Program-made: the position numbers and the translations under genes | Source of the DNA: Psilocybe azurescens | Lineage: Eukaryota; Basidiomycota; Agaricomycetes; Agaricales; Agrocybaceae | Assembly (NCBI GenBank): GCA_023853785.1 | Contig: JAJIRX010000826.1 | Location: 1-62,975 of the forward strand | Length of the DNA stretch: 62,975 bases | Direction: 5' to 3' | The notes under the pieces: generated by a model | Seen by the model: only the letters and a program-made list of their open reading frames with translations | Databases searched by the model: none | What the model was told of the DNA's origin: nothing | Shown here: one piece after another, positions 23,359 through 35,460 of the stretch | Position numbering within the stretch: position 1 is the stretch's first letter | How the letters are laid out: the number at the start of each line of letters is the position of its first letter

Positions 23359-24394
23359 AGTCGTATAATGTCACAGTTATAAGTTAAGATTGAGAAAAGG
23401 GGAAGGATAACTTGGGTCGCAAACGAGATTCAAGTTTTCTTATGTATACACTGAACGAGCCAAAGGAATGGGTTTACCGACGATACATTGGGTACGGTAT
23501 TTCAAGAACTTCGCACAACTTCGCCTTCCAAGTCCATCTTTCATCGGCAGCTGGAATAAACCCTCACTTTCATCCCGCTTTCATGCGCCCAGATGTCACT
23601 CATGCGTGGAACCTCGAACAATGCCCTTTCAGATCCCCAAAATGGAAGGAATTTGTTGCATACATTCCTTTGTAACATGGAAAAAGGAAGGTCGGAAAGG
23701 GGCCTGATTTGGAGCGCTCGCGCTTTTTATACAGAGCAGATTTCGATGCCGCAATCGGCTGGACAGCATCAGCAGCATGAAAATCCGCCTACCACAAAAC
23801 GCCACCCAAGGCATTTTCACACGGTTTCCGTTTCTTCTTCCGACAACACACTATGAAATGGTAAAACACTGTCGCGGTTCAAAGCCAAAAGTAGATACTC
23901 TATAAGATAGCATCATATCATAATATTGACGAAGATAGATTACCTTTGCACTGTGAAAGAAAATAAGGGTGAAAAGAAGCCGAAGTTGGATGGAGAAATT
24001 TGGTGCACAGACGATCCAGAGTCAAAGAAAACTTCGACAAAGGGGACCCATATACAGGCGATGCACGATGATTGTGTTTGAATAGAAGAGAGAGACAAAG
24101 GCTACTTAGTGCTACATGATGGAAATTTATTGATACTTGAGCACCGGGGATCCAGCGTCAAAGGAGACTTGACAAAGAGACAAGATTTGAACTGGCTGAG
24201 TATGGCGCACTGGTGATCCAGTGCCAAAGGTGAGCTGACAAAAATGACACGACGTGAACTCGCATTTATACTTGGCTTACTATAGATAAACAGGATGTTG
24301 AATTAAGAGCACCCTCATTCCACTTTTCGCACCGAACTCTAATACTCATCGATCCTCGACTCCAAGACCAATTTCCCTGTTTAACTTCAAAGAT
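23359..24394. other. Intergenic region between two divergent cargo genes
   Basis: It must hold the promoters of the minus gene at 23358 and the plus WD40 gene at 24395. Plus-strand open frames at 23412-23707 exist but have no family match. I see no repeat apart from similar runs such as GGATCCAGCGTCAAAGG and GTGATCCAGTGCCAAAGG near 24150 and 24212. Confidence 0.35.
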
Positions 24395-25942
24395 ATGAAT
24401 CTGGCGAGTACACGCCTTCCAGGAGGACATAATTTGCGCTAACTTTTGACTTAGAATACTTCATTTGTCCTCGCAAAAGAGCTCAAGAACCCAGGGATCG
24501 ACAATGTTGACCATTTACTCTTTTCCAACAATGCCAAATTTTTGCTCGCTGCCGGTATATGTTCTGGCATATCTTCAATTGGTATAATCTAGCTAAAACG
24601 AGGATTAAGGTGACAGCGACAAGGTATTTGTTTGGAACACAGAAACATTCCGAACAGAACAAGTCTTGGAAAATAAAGGCTGGAGCCAAGTTACCTGCCT
24701 TGCCTGGGCATACGCTGAGTCACCTGCGAGGGAAGCCATAACGGTGCTGTGCGATAGGATCTGTTGTTGGCTGCCTAAGTATGTTTATCATGGATTCTCG
24801 GTCCATCAAAGTGGGTCAAACAGTCAACCCAATGATTTTCTGCTGCTTACCATTTTTCACAGCCATTCGCAGAACGGGGGACCATGACACAACTTTTCAC
24901 CCCAAACGATACAGTTGAAAACATGGCGTTTGACAAGGTCAATGGCAGACTGGTAGCTTCCAGCCATTCGGGTGCTGTGAAGATGTACCACATTGAAGCT
25001 GCCGGTGAGATATATGCGTTGTATCATTCATTCACAATACTTATCCAAGAGCTCTCAGCAGGTTTGGTGAGACTCATCTGGGAAGCTCCTAGCAATCGAC
25101 CAGGTATTCCCACATCTGTAATTTTCTTCGGCCAGCCAGCAACCATAATCTTTTCTCTTTTGGATTGGAAGACGGCCATTCGTGTAAGTTATTTACCCTT
25201 AATCATTTAACAATACTCATGAGTGCCTCAGTCGTTGTCGAGATGCCGCCAATGGCGATATACTATGGACCAAGAAACTTGCTAGCGGGATGTAAGTATT
25301 TCGTATCGAACTCTCATTACATATGGCTGATAAATTACATAGCGGATCTGCTGCCTTGTCGAGCGATCAAACAGCCGTGATCGTGAACAACCTAAACAAC
25401 GGCAATTTTGATATCTACCAACCTCCCGATATGTCGCCCGTTCAGTCTCTTGCCGTGAGGAGACTCGCAACCACGCACCGCTACTTCATCAAACAATGCC
25501 AATTTATTGAAGGATCGAAGCTATCAGTTTGCGGCAGTCACACCAATAAAGTCTACATCTTTGATGTAGCCAACAACTATGTTCTTCAAACGCTTACTTC
25601 TAGCAATAAAGGTTGGTTTATTCCGTCGCCCTGAACATTTTTCGAACTTATATCTTGGACATCAGAAACACATATGACCCAAGCTGTGGCAGTCACTCGA
25701 GGGAAAGTCGAAAGGTCCTCATTGCAGCATCCTCTAATGGGTCCATCTACCTATGGGAGAAGCGGGCTGTGATTTTGACAACCGGGAATCACGATGAGGG
25801 TCGTCCTGGAAGTACTCTCTCCGGCTACGTGAGGACCCATAGCCCTCTGTTTTTCTTCGTTGCCCTCGTAACATACCCCACCTGGTCACCATATGCTTTC
25901 GCCGTGAGATATTCTCTAGTTTTCTTAAGGGTGCATTTCTGA
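24395..25942 (+). CDS. WD40-repeat cargo protein
   Basis: Beta-propeller protein, probably a protein-interaction scaffold. Reading plus-strand exons in order: MNLASTRLPGGHN, then SFVLAKELKNPGIDNVDHLL and FSNNAKFLLAAG (near 24460-24555), VWNTETFRTEQVLENKGWSQ-like sequence (near 24620-24690), MAFDKVNGRLVASSHSGAVKMY (24922 onward; residues shown are interrupted across codons), a segment ending in LDWKT, an RDAANGDILWTKKLASG block (near 25235-25290), SSDQTAVIVNNL and FDIYQPPD (near 25360-25430), GSKLSVCGSHTNKVYIFDVA (near 25510-25570), and KVLIAASSNGSIYLWE (near 25710-25760). These are successive propeller blades with the usual Asp-x-aromatic ends. Stop is at about 25942. Several frame changes coincide with introns, but at least two (around 24600 and 25690) look like 1-nt lesions, so integrity is uncertain. 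Confidence 0.7.
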
Positions 25943-27098
25943 CGTCTTCACTTCTTTTCTTAGTTTTTTGCCTTTATAATTTTGAAGATGAAAGAAAGTG
26001 GATTTATCAAGGAGGAAGGGGCATGAACGCTCTTAGTCAAATATCTGTACCTTGGTTTACATATATCGTTTAACTTTACTTGCATTCGGAGATGTCGTAG
26101 TGGAAAAACAATGACAGATTGACAATGTCTCCTCTGAATGAAGAACATGCGTGAATTAGCCGCTGCCCTCTCTGGTATGGAAGACACGATGTTCGGTCGA
26201 ATATGCATAATTGAAAATGTTTTTGTAGGTCTTAAGTTAACCAAGGCTTACGCCTACCTTGAGGATGTCAAAGAATACAAGCGCGTGATTCCTTTCCGAA
26301 GTTCGTTGATGGTGTTGGACGGGCAAGCCAGGCTAAGGAGTTCAAGGTGCGTCATCATGGTCTTTCCGTATCGACTTGTACTTAAATCCTCTTACCCCTG
26401 TTCAGGTCGCTGGCCCGAGAAGTCTTTCCTAAACCCCTCGAAGAAAACCCGCCGCCGCACATACCATGCCGACGATCGCATTAACCCTTGCCAGGGCCAC
26501 CCTGCTACGTCAAGATCATTCTCAGCGTCAGCAAGACTGAGGTTGAGAAGGCCACTGATGTCCCTGCCTCTGTCACCCTCACCGGACTCAATTGATGACA
26601 GGTAGCCAGGAAGCGGATTGAGGCCCGTCCACGCATAATTGTCTCATGTAGGCTGTAGGAGTGTTCATTCGCCATCACATATCGAATTCTCCTTTATCAT
26701 TGCACACGACTATGATGAATATGCTATCTTAGTTCATCTCGTTCAGCAAGATCAATGCCATGAGTGTGCCGAGTCGCGTCGGACGCGATTTACTCCACGT
26801 GTTTCGCGAAGACTGATCACGCTCTGAAATGACAGCATGGGCTATTGGTGAGTCCAAAGCGCCTTTTCAGAAAGCAATTGGTCGATGACACAGTGCCACT
26901 GTTTGCCGCGGGCAATGTCGATGATGACTGGAAATATTAAGAAAAGACAAGATCTTACAAAGCGCAGAGAAATTTGTTTGCAAAGAGCACACGCAAAGAG
27001 ATGTATTAAAACATTATAAAATATTTTACAAGTCACTGTTATACTAAGAACGACGCATAACAAGTTGATAGTGTCAGAACGTCGTGTATCAGAGAGAT
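25943..27098. other. Unassigned region; possible small spliced gene 26138-26607
   Basis: On the plus strand an ATG at 26138 opens a frame (about 70 residues) followed by a plausible intron (GTGCGT at 26347 to CAG near 26405) and an exon ending YVKIILSVSKTEVEKATD and a TGA close to 26597. I do not recognise the product. The rest (26640-27098) shows nothing firm. Confidence 0.3.
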
Positions 27099-30000
27099 TT
27101 AGTGATGAATGCTTGGATCGATCTCGTTATATTCCCCAGGAAAAGGCTTCGGGGACTTCGGTTCCAGCAGCTCTAATTCAATCTCTGTTTTCGATGCGAA
27201 CCAAATTGGGTGATAATAATTGGAAGGCCACTTTGTTGGCGCTGGCCTGGTACTGACAGGCTGACACTGCATTGGTCGAAGGCGCACATCGGGTTGGGCT
27301 CCGGGTCGCCTTCCCCCATAGGCATTCTCGCGTCGGTAAACAGTGGTCTGAATCGGTTACCGTGTTTAACAGGGCGTGGATGACGCCAAGGCAACAGCTT
27401 GACTATTTTACGCCCACACCGTCGGACTCATCAGAGCTCATCCCGTCTTCACCGAGTGTGTCGATCGCCTCTGCATGATGCTTCTTGCCGGCTAACTGGC
27501 AACTGGTGAAAACAGCGTTTAGAAAAGCTGGAAAAGGACAATTAGAAAATGAAACGGCGTGAATGGTTGAATAAATACCTTTGTCTGACGACGACGAACC
27601 CGTTTTATTTTTTGTTCGCGCTCCAAATCGTCAGCTAAACGCAATTGGCAGGCATCTGGAGACTACGTCCGCCCTCTGCATTGAATGAGACATATGGTCT
27701 TTTAGGGTAGTGATACGAGTAATAAAATAATCGGCGATTTCTTCCTCTCGTCCTTGTAAACCTGGTTTACGTCCTGACCAGTGCGGTGGCAAAGAGTTTG
27801 GCCATGTGTAGATTCCAAAGAGTCCTTGGCCTTTCAAAATAGAGTTGGAAAGGTTTCATTTCTGGAGGTTGGCGTTCACTATTTTGGAATCGCTCCACTT
27901 CTAAATGATCGGCGAGATGAGAATTGTCAATATCAAAAAAATTTGTCTGTCTTGATGGTCTGATGCAAGGCTTAAACATTCGCGCAAAAGATATGAACTG
28001 TGTCCTACTTATCATATCCCAGATCAGAATATGGTCACGGATCAGAGAGTAAAAATGACCATACCGTCAGATTCATACGATCAGGGCCACGAGGACGCGC
28101 TGAAGCTCTATCTTTGAAAGGCGACCCGTAAGACTTCGGTTTCGATTTCAATGGTGTTTGATTGTTGGCAAATCGGCTCGCAAGCCATTGACACTATCTG
28201 CCACATTTTCCATGCAATTGAGAAGCCTCTCTGTTATATCCAGCGAAGGTGGTACAGGGGGATCACGACTGGGTAAAGCACCTGATGTGCTGGATGACGG
28301 TGGATCTCGACTGGAATGCAGAGAAGCTGAGGAGCCAAGAATTGGATTGGGAATTGGAGTAGTAGATGGCTGAGGAGGCGATTGAGGAAGTTGTTAGCTC
28401 ATTTATAGAGGTAGATTGAGGCGGCATGTCGCGCATTGTAAGCTGCAAGTCGATTCGGGCGATATAGACCTGGTGGGTTGACCCCGGAGCTTGATGGCAT
28501 GGAAGAATCTGAAGACTGGGAATTCCGAGGTGCAGCATCCCTCCTGGTCCTGGCCATAGTGACCATAGATCTCATTGTGGAGGCTGATGGAAGACCTGAA
28601 TAGTAGCGGGTTGGGAAGGATCCCGGAATTCGATACCGTACATTTCCTGAGACTGGACTTGGAGATCGCACGCCAGAACGGACTCCTGTTCTTCCGTGGT
28701 CGTGTCGTCGACATACATGTCTTCATCATCGGAAGGGAGTGCTCGTGCAATGTTTGGGCTTGAGGCAGAATCGGAAGAAAAATTTGATGGAAAAACGGAG
28801 TCGGGCCTGTGCTCTCTAATTTCTGGACCTGAGGTTGAAGGTTGTGTCAAGTGCGGCCTTCGTCTTCGTTGTCCTGATCCTGATCCATAGAGGGTTGTGT
28901 TGGTGGTGGTTGATTTGAGGGTGATAAAGTCGGATTGGGACGTTGCCATATCTAGAATCCATTTAGCATCGGTCACATCTCGAAAGTATTAACAACTCAC
29001 GCTGGAATGCAACGAGGCGCCACAGCGTTTATTCAGCCCCATCTGACAAACAGCAAGGTCAGTCTTTGGAAGTTCATATCATATTTTTCAAACATACAAG
29101 TCGTAGTCTGGCGGCCTCTTGTCTTTTTCCGCAGTTGAAATTGCGTCAGTATCGCTGTGGGTTGGCCGCTCCCTTGCTCATAACGTCCACAATGCGTTCT
29201 TCCAAGATCTTAAATACATCATCAGCCTCAATTCTGAAGCGTCAGTTAAACGACTCACCTTATTTTTTTCTTGTTCTTGAGCGAGAGCGGTCCGCAGTGA
29301 TGTCGCGATTTGTACTTGTTGAGATTCACTCGACTGCAAGTCATTCAGACGACCTCGATCGCTGTCGAATTGTGCTTTCAGTTGTGCGAGCTGGGCATGC
29401 ACATCAGCCTAATGAAGGATCATGAGCTGCGTTTGCTGTATTTAAAATGGCATTGACAACGTACCAGAGATGTATCATAGTTGGTTTTCAATTGGCTGTA
29501 TTGCAACTCGTATTCCCTTTTTGGCAGCGCTCTACTCGAAAACAAGTGTATTAGAGGCAAAATATATCGATGAAGAAACAAACCAAAGCTTTCTCTTGCT
29601 GGGCGTGTAGTCTTTTTGTCGCCATTGAGGTATCGTTATTGAGACCGTTCAATCTACTAATCTCCTGTCTCAACTTGTCTTGCTTCAAGCGCTGTCGTTT
29701 TGCTGCCTGGTCCCGCAAGCCGTCCATTTCATTTTGTAGGCTGACGATCCGTTGGTCGGCTTCGGCTGCTAATGCTCGCTTTTGAGTGTCGAAAGACTGA
29801 CGAAGTGCTTGGATCTCGTTGCCAGCCCCAATAATCTGGTCATTGAGTTGCGCAATCTGGTTCGGAGCGCTTCGCTGATGTGCTCCGATAGGAATTAAGA
29901 GTCTGGTTGAGGCCTTCGATCGTGGTGTTTGCCGCCTGTATCTCCGAATGCAGACTATTGATTGTGTTAGCACTTCGTTTTTCGAGTTCGTCTAGCCGTG

Positions 30001-31058
30001 TTTGCAATGCCAAAATAGTAGAAGATTGCTCCTGTCCACGCTGCTGAACGGTTGATTTGAAGGACGACTTGAATTGTTCGTGTTCGTTCCGAACATCTAA
30101 AAGCGACGTTCCAATTCCCTGGACTTCTTTTCTTGGTCCCGAAGTTTGGAGATGGCCATAGCGAGGTCGGCCTGCTGATTGTTAATGGTAAGATTTAGGC
30201 CCTTCGGACGTTTTCTTGTGATCAGCGATTTCAACGTCGAAGTTTTTGGCATTGTACACGTTGAGCTTCCGAATCATTTTTTGCCTTTTCCAATTGTTTC
30301 TGGATATCGTCTATGCGCTTCTGGTGAGAATCGGACAGCTGTAAAATGAGCAATAAGTACATATATTGTATAAGAAAGGAAAGAATAGACGGACTTTTTG
30401 TCGTTCATCATTGAACGACACCGTCATCCTTTGGTGTTGCTCCTCAAGTCGGCCCTTAACCTGGAAATGCAAAAAATGAATAATATTAGTGTCAGAATGT
30501 ATAGACTTTGACTTGACGTACGTGATCTTTAATCAACTGATCTTTCATCAACTGTGCTTTATCTGGTTCTACAACTTTGACTTTCGTTACATGATCGCCG
30601 ACAGCAGGTCGTTTCCTGGGAAGGTTGTTCGCCCGACAAATATTGAAGGCGGTTGGTTCTGATGGCCGATGAATGTACGAGGAACCCTGGGCATGGCAGG
30701 ACCAGTAGCAATATCATCCACATTAACAGGATGATTATGATCAGGCAGGCCATTTTCAACTCCACCAGACCGAGGATGGCCAGTTTGAACTGGAACTGAT
30801 TGAACATTAAAACGCGGAAAGCCAGTATCGACAGTCGATCGAGAAGGTCCAGCATCAGCGCGACCGCCTCCAGAAGTTGTAAACGACTGTCCATTCTCGT
30901 TGACTAGTGTCGATTCTGGTGTCGATTGAGGGGACCCGGCATCAGCTGGCAAGTGTCGCGCATTGGAGGCCGGATAATCTGGAGAAGTATCCATTGTCGT
31001 TGGTAAGACTGGAGGCGCCAAATAATGAAGCGAGTCGCTGGGTAAAGTTGGCTGCCAT
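27099..31058 (-). CDS. Long coiled-coil cargo protein with Pro-rich and conserved C-terminal parts
   Basis: Multi-exon minus-strand gene. The start is ATG at 31058 (MAANFTQRLASLF) or the in-frame ATG at 30993 (MDTSPDYP); a frame change lies between them. The N-terminal part is Ser/Gly-rich and disordered (to about 30590). There follows a long run of heptad-like coiled coil over about 30600-29180 (for example LKAQFDSDRGRLNDLQ, IAQLNDQIIGAGNEIQALRQ, RQEISRLNGLNNDTS) broken by several short introns. Then comes a Ser/Thr-rich acidic linker (28976-28570, with DDEDMYVDDTT), a Pro-rich segment (about 28380-28150, with PPSLDITERLL), and a C-terminal block with SSDESDGVGVK, LLPWRHPRPVKHGNRFRPLF and NYYHPIWFASKTEIEL, ending at TAA 27099. 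The tail resembles the conserved end of a hypothetical Agaricomycete family. No function is known. I infer one gene from strand, phase and order; it might be two. Confidence 0.55.
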
Positions 31059-31287
31059 GCAATAGTTGGGAGTGAATGAGCGATAAAAGACTTTCAGTAA
31101 TTTATGGACATTTGGTTGAGATAGGATCTTTGTGCACGACAAAAGCTTTGTCAACACCGGAGGCAACGAAACAAAGAAAGAAAACCCACTTAAAGAGATT
31201 TTACGACTCTCAGAAACAGCACACTTAACACCCATATCCTTCTGAGTAACTTTTCGCATCCACCTCGCATCCCCTCCGCCGTCAAGA
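31059..31287. promoter_or_regulatory. Divergent intergenic promoter region
   Basis: It has 229 bp between the start of the minus-strand coiled-coil gene (31058) and the start of the plus-strand 169-residue gene (31288). It must carry both 5' flanks, so the two genes may be co-regulated. I cannot point to a clear TATA box. Confidence 0.45.
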
Positions 31288-31894
31288 ATGGTATCGGCAT
31301 TGCAAACATTTAAACCTACAACGAAGGTGAGACCAGCCAGTCTATGACAATCTGCCGTTACTTACCTCCGCTAAGGACGTCCAACTGTTGCTTTACGCTC
31401 GGTACTACGGGAGTACATCCAATCGAGCAGTCACTAAACGGGTCCACACACTAGCCAACGCAAGCGGTCGAAGTCCAAGGTTGGAGCTGTTGATGGGTGG
31501 AAAACTACTCCAACCCTACATACATAATGGCGTGGTTGAGGTTGTGAACAGAAAGAGCGAGATAAGCCGATTCCATTTATTCGTCAAGAATCACAAGTGT
31601 TTGCCCTCCAACAAATCACTAAGACACTGGGCGAACGGGCGGTGGAAAGGCGACGTAGTAGCCTTCCGGAAAGGCCTTCGACACGAGCTAGTCAACCTAG
31701 CTCCAGGAGATGCAAAACTAGTTGATTATGCTGTAAAAAGTGAGTTATTGATGTTGACGACATAGATGAATACTGATAAGTACCTAGATTTCTGGAAATC
31801 GTCGTGCAAAGGCGAAGATTCCGCATTCCTAGAAGCCTCGTTTTCTTCAAGCCTTGATCATCCTCGATTATTTACTTTCGTTCCACCCCTTTAA
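31288..31894 (+). CDS. Cargo protein, 169 residues, basic, unknown function
   Basis: Intact three-exon gene: 31288-31326, 31376-31739 and 31788-31894, with introns of 49 and 48 bp (GTGAGA...TAAG and GTGAGT...CTAG); the exons sum to 510 nt with a TAA at 31892-31894. The protein is basic, with a central section rich in Arg/Lys and aromatic residues (for example RFHLFVKNHKCLPSNKSLRH followed by an RWKGDVVAFRKGL stretch) and a conserved-looking VNLAPGDAKLVDYAVK before the last exon. There is no transmembrane segment or signal peptide. Basic character would suit nucleic acid binding, but that is inference. It faces the coiled-coil gene head to head and precedes the Spt5-like gene on the same strand. 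Confidence 0.75.
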
Positions 31895-32524
31895 TTTGTT
31901 GTAAACTACTGCACACGTACACCGATTTACTATAGCGCACTTATTATGATCAAATCTACTTAATATATAGCTTGGTCTCTTCACTGAGCACCTCGCTTGT
32001 CAATGTGGTAGCAAGGGAAAGAAAGAGAAAGCGTGAGAAAGTGTCAATAGCTCCGTGATAGCACGCTGGGATTTTCATGCCGGCGTTGCCGGATAAAATC
32101 ATCGCGCGATTGTTCGGCTTGAGCGGCTTGGATTTTTTGGGGTACATACAGGGCTGCTCAACTTATTCTCACGCTTTCCTTCTTCACACTGACCGTACTG
32201 TCCTCTTAGGTTCGAGCTATAAAAGCGTCAACAGGTAAGTTTAAAAAGCAGTAGATACTTCAAATGTTCATGCGAAAATTAAATAATGTAATGAATCGAG
32301 TGGTAAACCCTACAGAGAGCGGAATGAGAGTTTTCAAAGAGTGTAGTTTTGTACCGTTGTATCATACGCTTACCCTGACCCAGTGCCAATCATAACACGA
32401 AAGTGTAGATACAGCAAAGTCTGAACGAAATATTTCTCAGAATACGAAATGAAGAATGTATGTTACATATGTGTCCTTATATCGAGATGAACTTTCTGTT
32501 ACTTATGTCTTGACCGAAGATAGA
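31895..32524. other. Intergenic region with a promoter-like and repeat-like segment
   Basis: Positions 32070-32200 contain ATTTTCATGCCGGCG, CGGCTTGAGCGGC, and ACTTATTCTCACGCTTTCC, in the same order as diverged counterparts in the inner inverted repeats (TTTTCATGCCGTCG, CGGCTTCATCGGC, ACTTATTTTCTCGC). It is followed by TATAAAAGC at 32218-32226. It may be a third, weaker copy of the repeat acting as the promoter of the Spt5-like gene. Upstream exons of that gene could also lie here. Confidence 0.4.
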
Positions 32525-35166
32525 TCCAAGAGTCCGTCAGTTTCTGGACATGGAAGCCCAGGTGGACGAAGAAGGGTTTTCCGATGAGGAGGATGAAGCA
32601 ACAGAAACAGCGACAGGGAAGGTCAGTTTTTCTTGAATCTCGTAACTCTCGCACCAGTATTGAAAGTCACACCTAGATGCGTTCATTGACGACGGGGTAG
32701 CCTTGGACAACGAACATTCCGTTTTACCGGCCAATGTCTCAGTCCATCATCACAGCGAGGAGCGCCTTGGAGCGCCTTATATCACGCATTGAAGCAAGAA
32801 GGAACGCCTCTGGTCATAGAAGATACACCGCTGATGATGTACCGGAGACAACCCTTGACAGAGGGTTAGTCTATATTCTAGGGAGGGGACTATCCTCTGT
32901 GGCGCATTGAATGTCGAGTCGCACATTGTTATTCACGCTTGGGACTCTCTGAATTTACTGACCGACACCTTACAGTTCGGGGTTGAAGATCTAGCTGTGG
33001 TATCTCTGTTAAACACTGTTACAGAGCATCATCAAGTCCGTTCAGCCTTCACTCAAGGTTCCGTACGCTGGCTGCATCTATATTGAATGCATGATGAACG
33101 AACGCCTCATCAAGCTTCTTCTTCTTACACCCGGTATACTGCGCAACAGGTTGGGCATCAAAAGTCGATTGGTTGATTCTTCGGAATATGCGGAACTGTT
33201 TGGGATGAGGGATAGACACGAAATCGCTGAGGTTGGAAGTTGGGTACTCGTCAAGAAAGGCCTTTACAAGGGAGATGTTGGGATTGTTTCATAAAAAAAG
33301 CTCCTTGGGTGCTCGTATTCTTCTTGTTCCTCGACTGGATACAACATCACGGAACCCACTCAAGTGAAAAGCGTCTACCATTAGGCCGATAGCAAAGCTC
33401 TTCGATGCTGACTATTTCCGACAGCTTTTTCATACGACATCGTAGGCCACGAGCACGGACAATACTCCATTGGACAGTTGGAGTTCGAGCAAGGCCTTCT
33501 AGCTAAAGACTTCGACTACCATTCATTCACAGTTGACGTGAAGGATATGCCTTACGAGTTTTACACCATGTTTCGGATGAGCAAACACCCATCTATCACC
33601 CTTTCGAACATGCCGGCGCCCTCGAGAATGGAGTATGAAGGAGGATGATAGGGTGTTGATTCGTGTCCAAGGACCAGAAACTACTTTTACGTTTGTCCCC
33701 GCCATCTTGAAGGCACTGAATACTCTCTATGCGGAAGTCGAGCAGATATGTGCGCACGATGAACCCGCTGGACATCGCCAAGAATACCACCTAACATTGC
33801 GTGTATCATGGCAAGACTTGAGAAAAGAGATCAAGGTCGGGCAATATGTTTCCGTACGCGGCGGACTGCATTCTGGAAAGAAGGGTTGGGTGGTTCAAAT
33901 TGAAGACGATGAAGTGTCTATTGTGAGCAAGAAGATAGAGGGCGAAATACCTCAATATCTTAAGAACGATGACGATGCCATCGAAGTGCGTATATTGTAC
34001 CACCCCAAATCTTCGTGATAACGCAAGTTTGCTAACAAACTCTCTGTGATAGTCTTTCGAGGCTCTCGTTAATTTCCTGGAGATCACAGAAGAACCTGCT
34101 GTGTTTCACTACAAACGCGAGCCCGAATCTGGACCCCTTCCACCCAGCACATCTCGACATCCATGGTGCGGAGTGAAAGTGAAGATATCAAAACAATACC
34201 ATCCCCGTAGAAGGCGAAATTGGAGAGATTTTTGATGTTATTGAGAAGCGCGAGGAAAAGGTGATAATGTTAAATGTACAATTGACGCGATACGATCCAA
34301 GCGCTCCATTTCACAAAATAACAGTTCAATACGACGACGTTGTTGAATATTCGTAAGTACTCTCCCGCATTCCTATCTCCAATTTCAAAGAAGACGATGC
34401 TAATGGCACAATAGGACTTGCTACGAACTTGTTCAATTCCTTGATCCCGGTGACAATTATATACGACCTACACCAAAAAACCGGTTGTCCAATTCTCAAG
34501 CCAGCCATGGTTATAGAGCGCCAGTCCATGCTCCTCATTTACCTGTGGGAGAGCCCTCTGGAAGTGCTACTCCTCTCCCAACACCCATGCATTCGTCGTC
34601 TTCACCATTGAGCCCCTTGGGACCCTTCTTCGAGAACTCCGTCTGATTTGCGGACCCCAACGACACCTACATTACTGCGACCCCCGTCTCCTACACATGT
34701 GCTATCAAACCCAACGTTAGTGGGATTCAAATTCAACGCCATAGTTGACGGTGGAGGATTCGCCAAGCAACAAATTGCAGTGTCGGTGGACCTTCAAGAT
34801 AACCGGGTTGTTCTCCGTCACAAAAGGTATCACACGTGGATTTTGTTGCAGCCTAGTTGGGTCACCCCAAAATATCCAAATCCTACTCATGACAATGGCC
34901 TTCTCGCCCGTCATTAAAGGCGACCACTGCGGCAAATACGTCCGCCGCATCCATCATCGACGGGCACGGGTTTGACGACGACGATGACGATCATTTTGTC
35001 AGTGGTTAATAGGACCGAGGGTTCGCCTGACTCTTTATCAGGGGAGCAGTTGGAACTTGATCCACAGTCCCTTTGTACTGTTCCCGAATCAAAGAAAGAG
35101 AGAGAGTTGAACTGGAGGGTTATGACCTCGATCCGAGCTATGTATCACCACCATCCTAACCAATAG
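32525..35166 (+). CDS. Spt5-like protein (NGN and KOW domains), transposon cargo
   Basis: Related to the eukaryotic transcription elongation factor Spt5 (NusG family), which binds RNA polymerase II. Seen in order: an acidic N-terminal stretch (FLDMEAQVDEEGFSDEEDE, 32540-32605), DAFIDD (near 32687), SEERL and a basic helix (near 32760-32820), an NGN-like part (VRSAFTQGSVRW near 33035-33075; IKLLLLTPGIL near 33106-33140), a first KOW unit (VGSWVLVKKGLYKGDVGIVS, 33235-33290), a second KOW unit (VGQYVSVRGGLHSGKKGWVV, 33836-33895), a third (VEGEIGEIFDVIEKREEKV near 34205-34265), and a last conserved block (VTPKYPNPTHDNGLL near 34860-34905; GDHCGKYVRRIHH near 34918-34960). The stop is TAG at 35164. 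Frames break at a run of seven A residues near 33292, near 33640 and near 34905. The host Spt5 C-terminal phospho-repeat is not evident. The exact first exon is not resolved. Confidence 0.8.
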
Positions 35167-35460
35167 TACGATCCATTCAATTTATTCAGGACTTGTACTT
35201 GGCAGACAAGAGTGAGAACATCTAATAGATAACTTTCGTGTTACAGACGCTAACCGTCATCCATATCCGTACGTACCATCGTCTCGAAAGCTGTAGATTG
35301 ACAATGAAAGAAAGGCGAAATACTTACAAAGGCGCTGACAAAGAAATCAAAGCGGTGTAAGATGCAAGTTGGTAGTCCACACAAAGGCGTATTTTCCATA
35401 ATAACCGGGCGACGCTACTCTTTATATCAGTACTACATTGATCCCCCACCATCATTTGCC

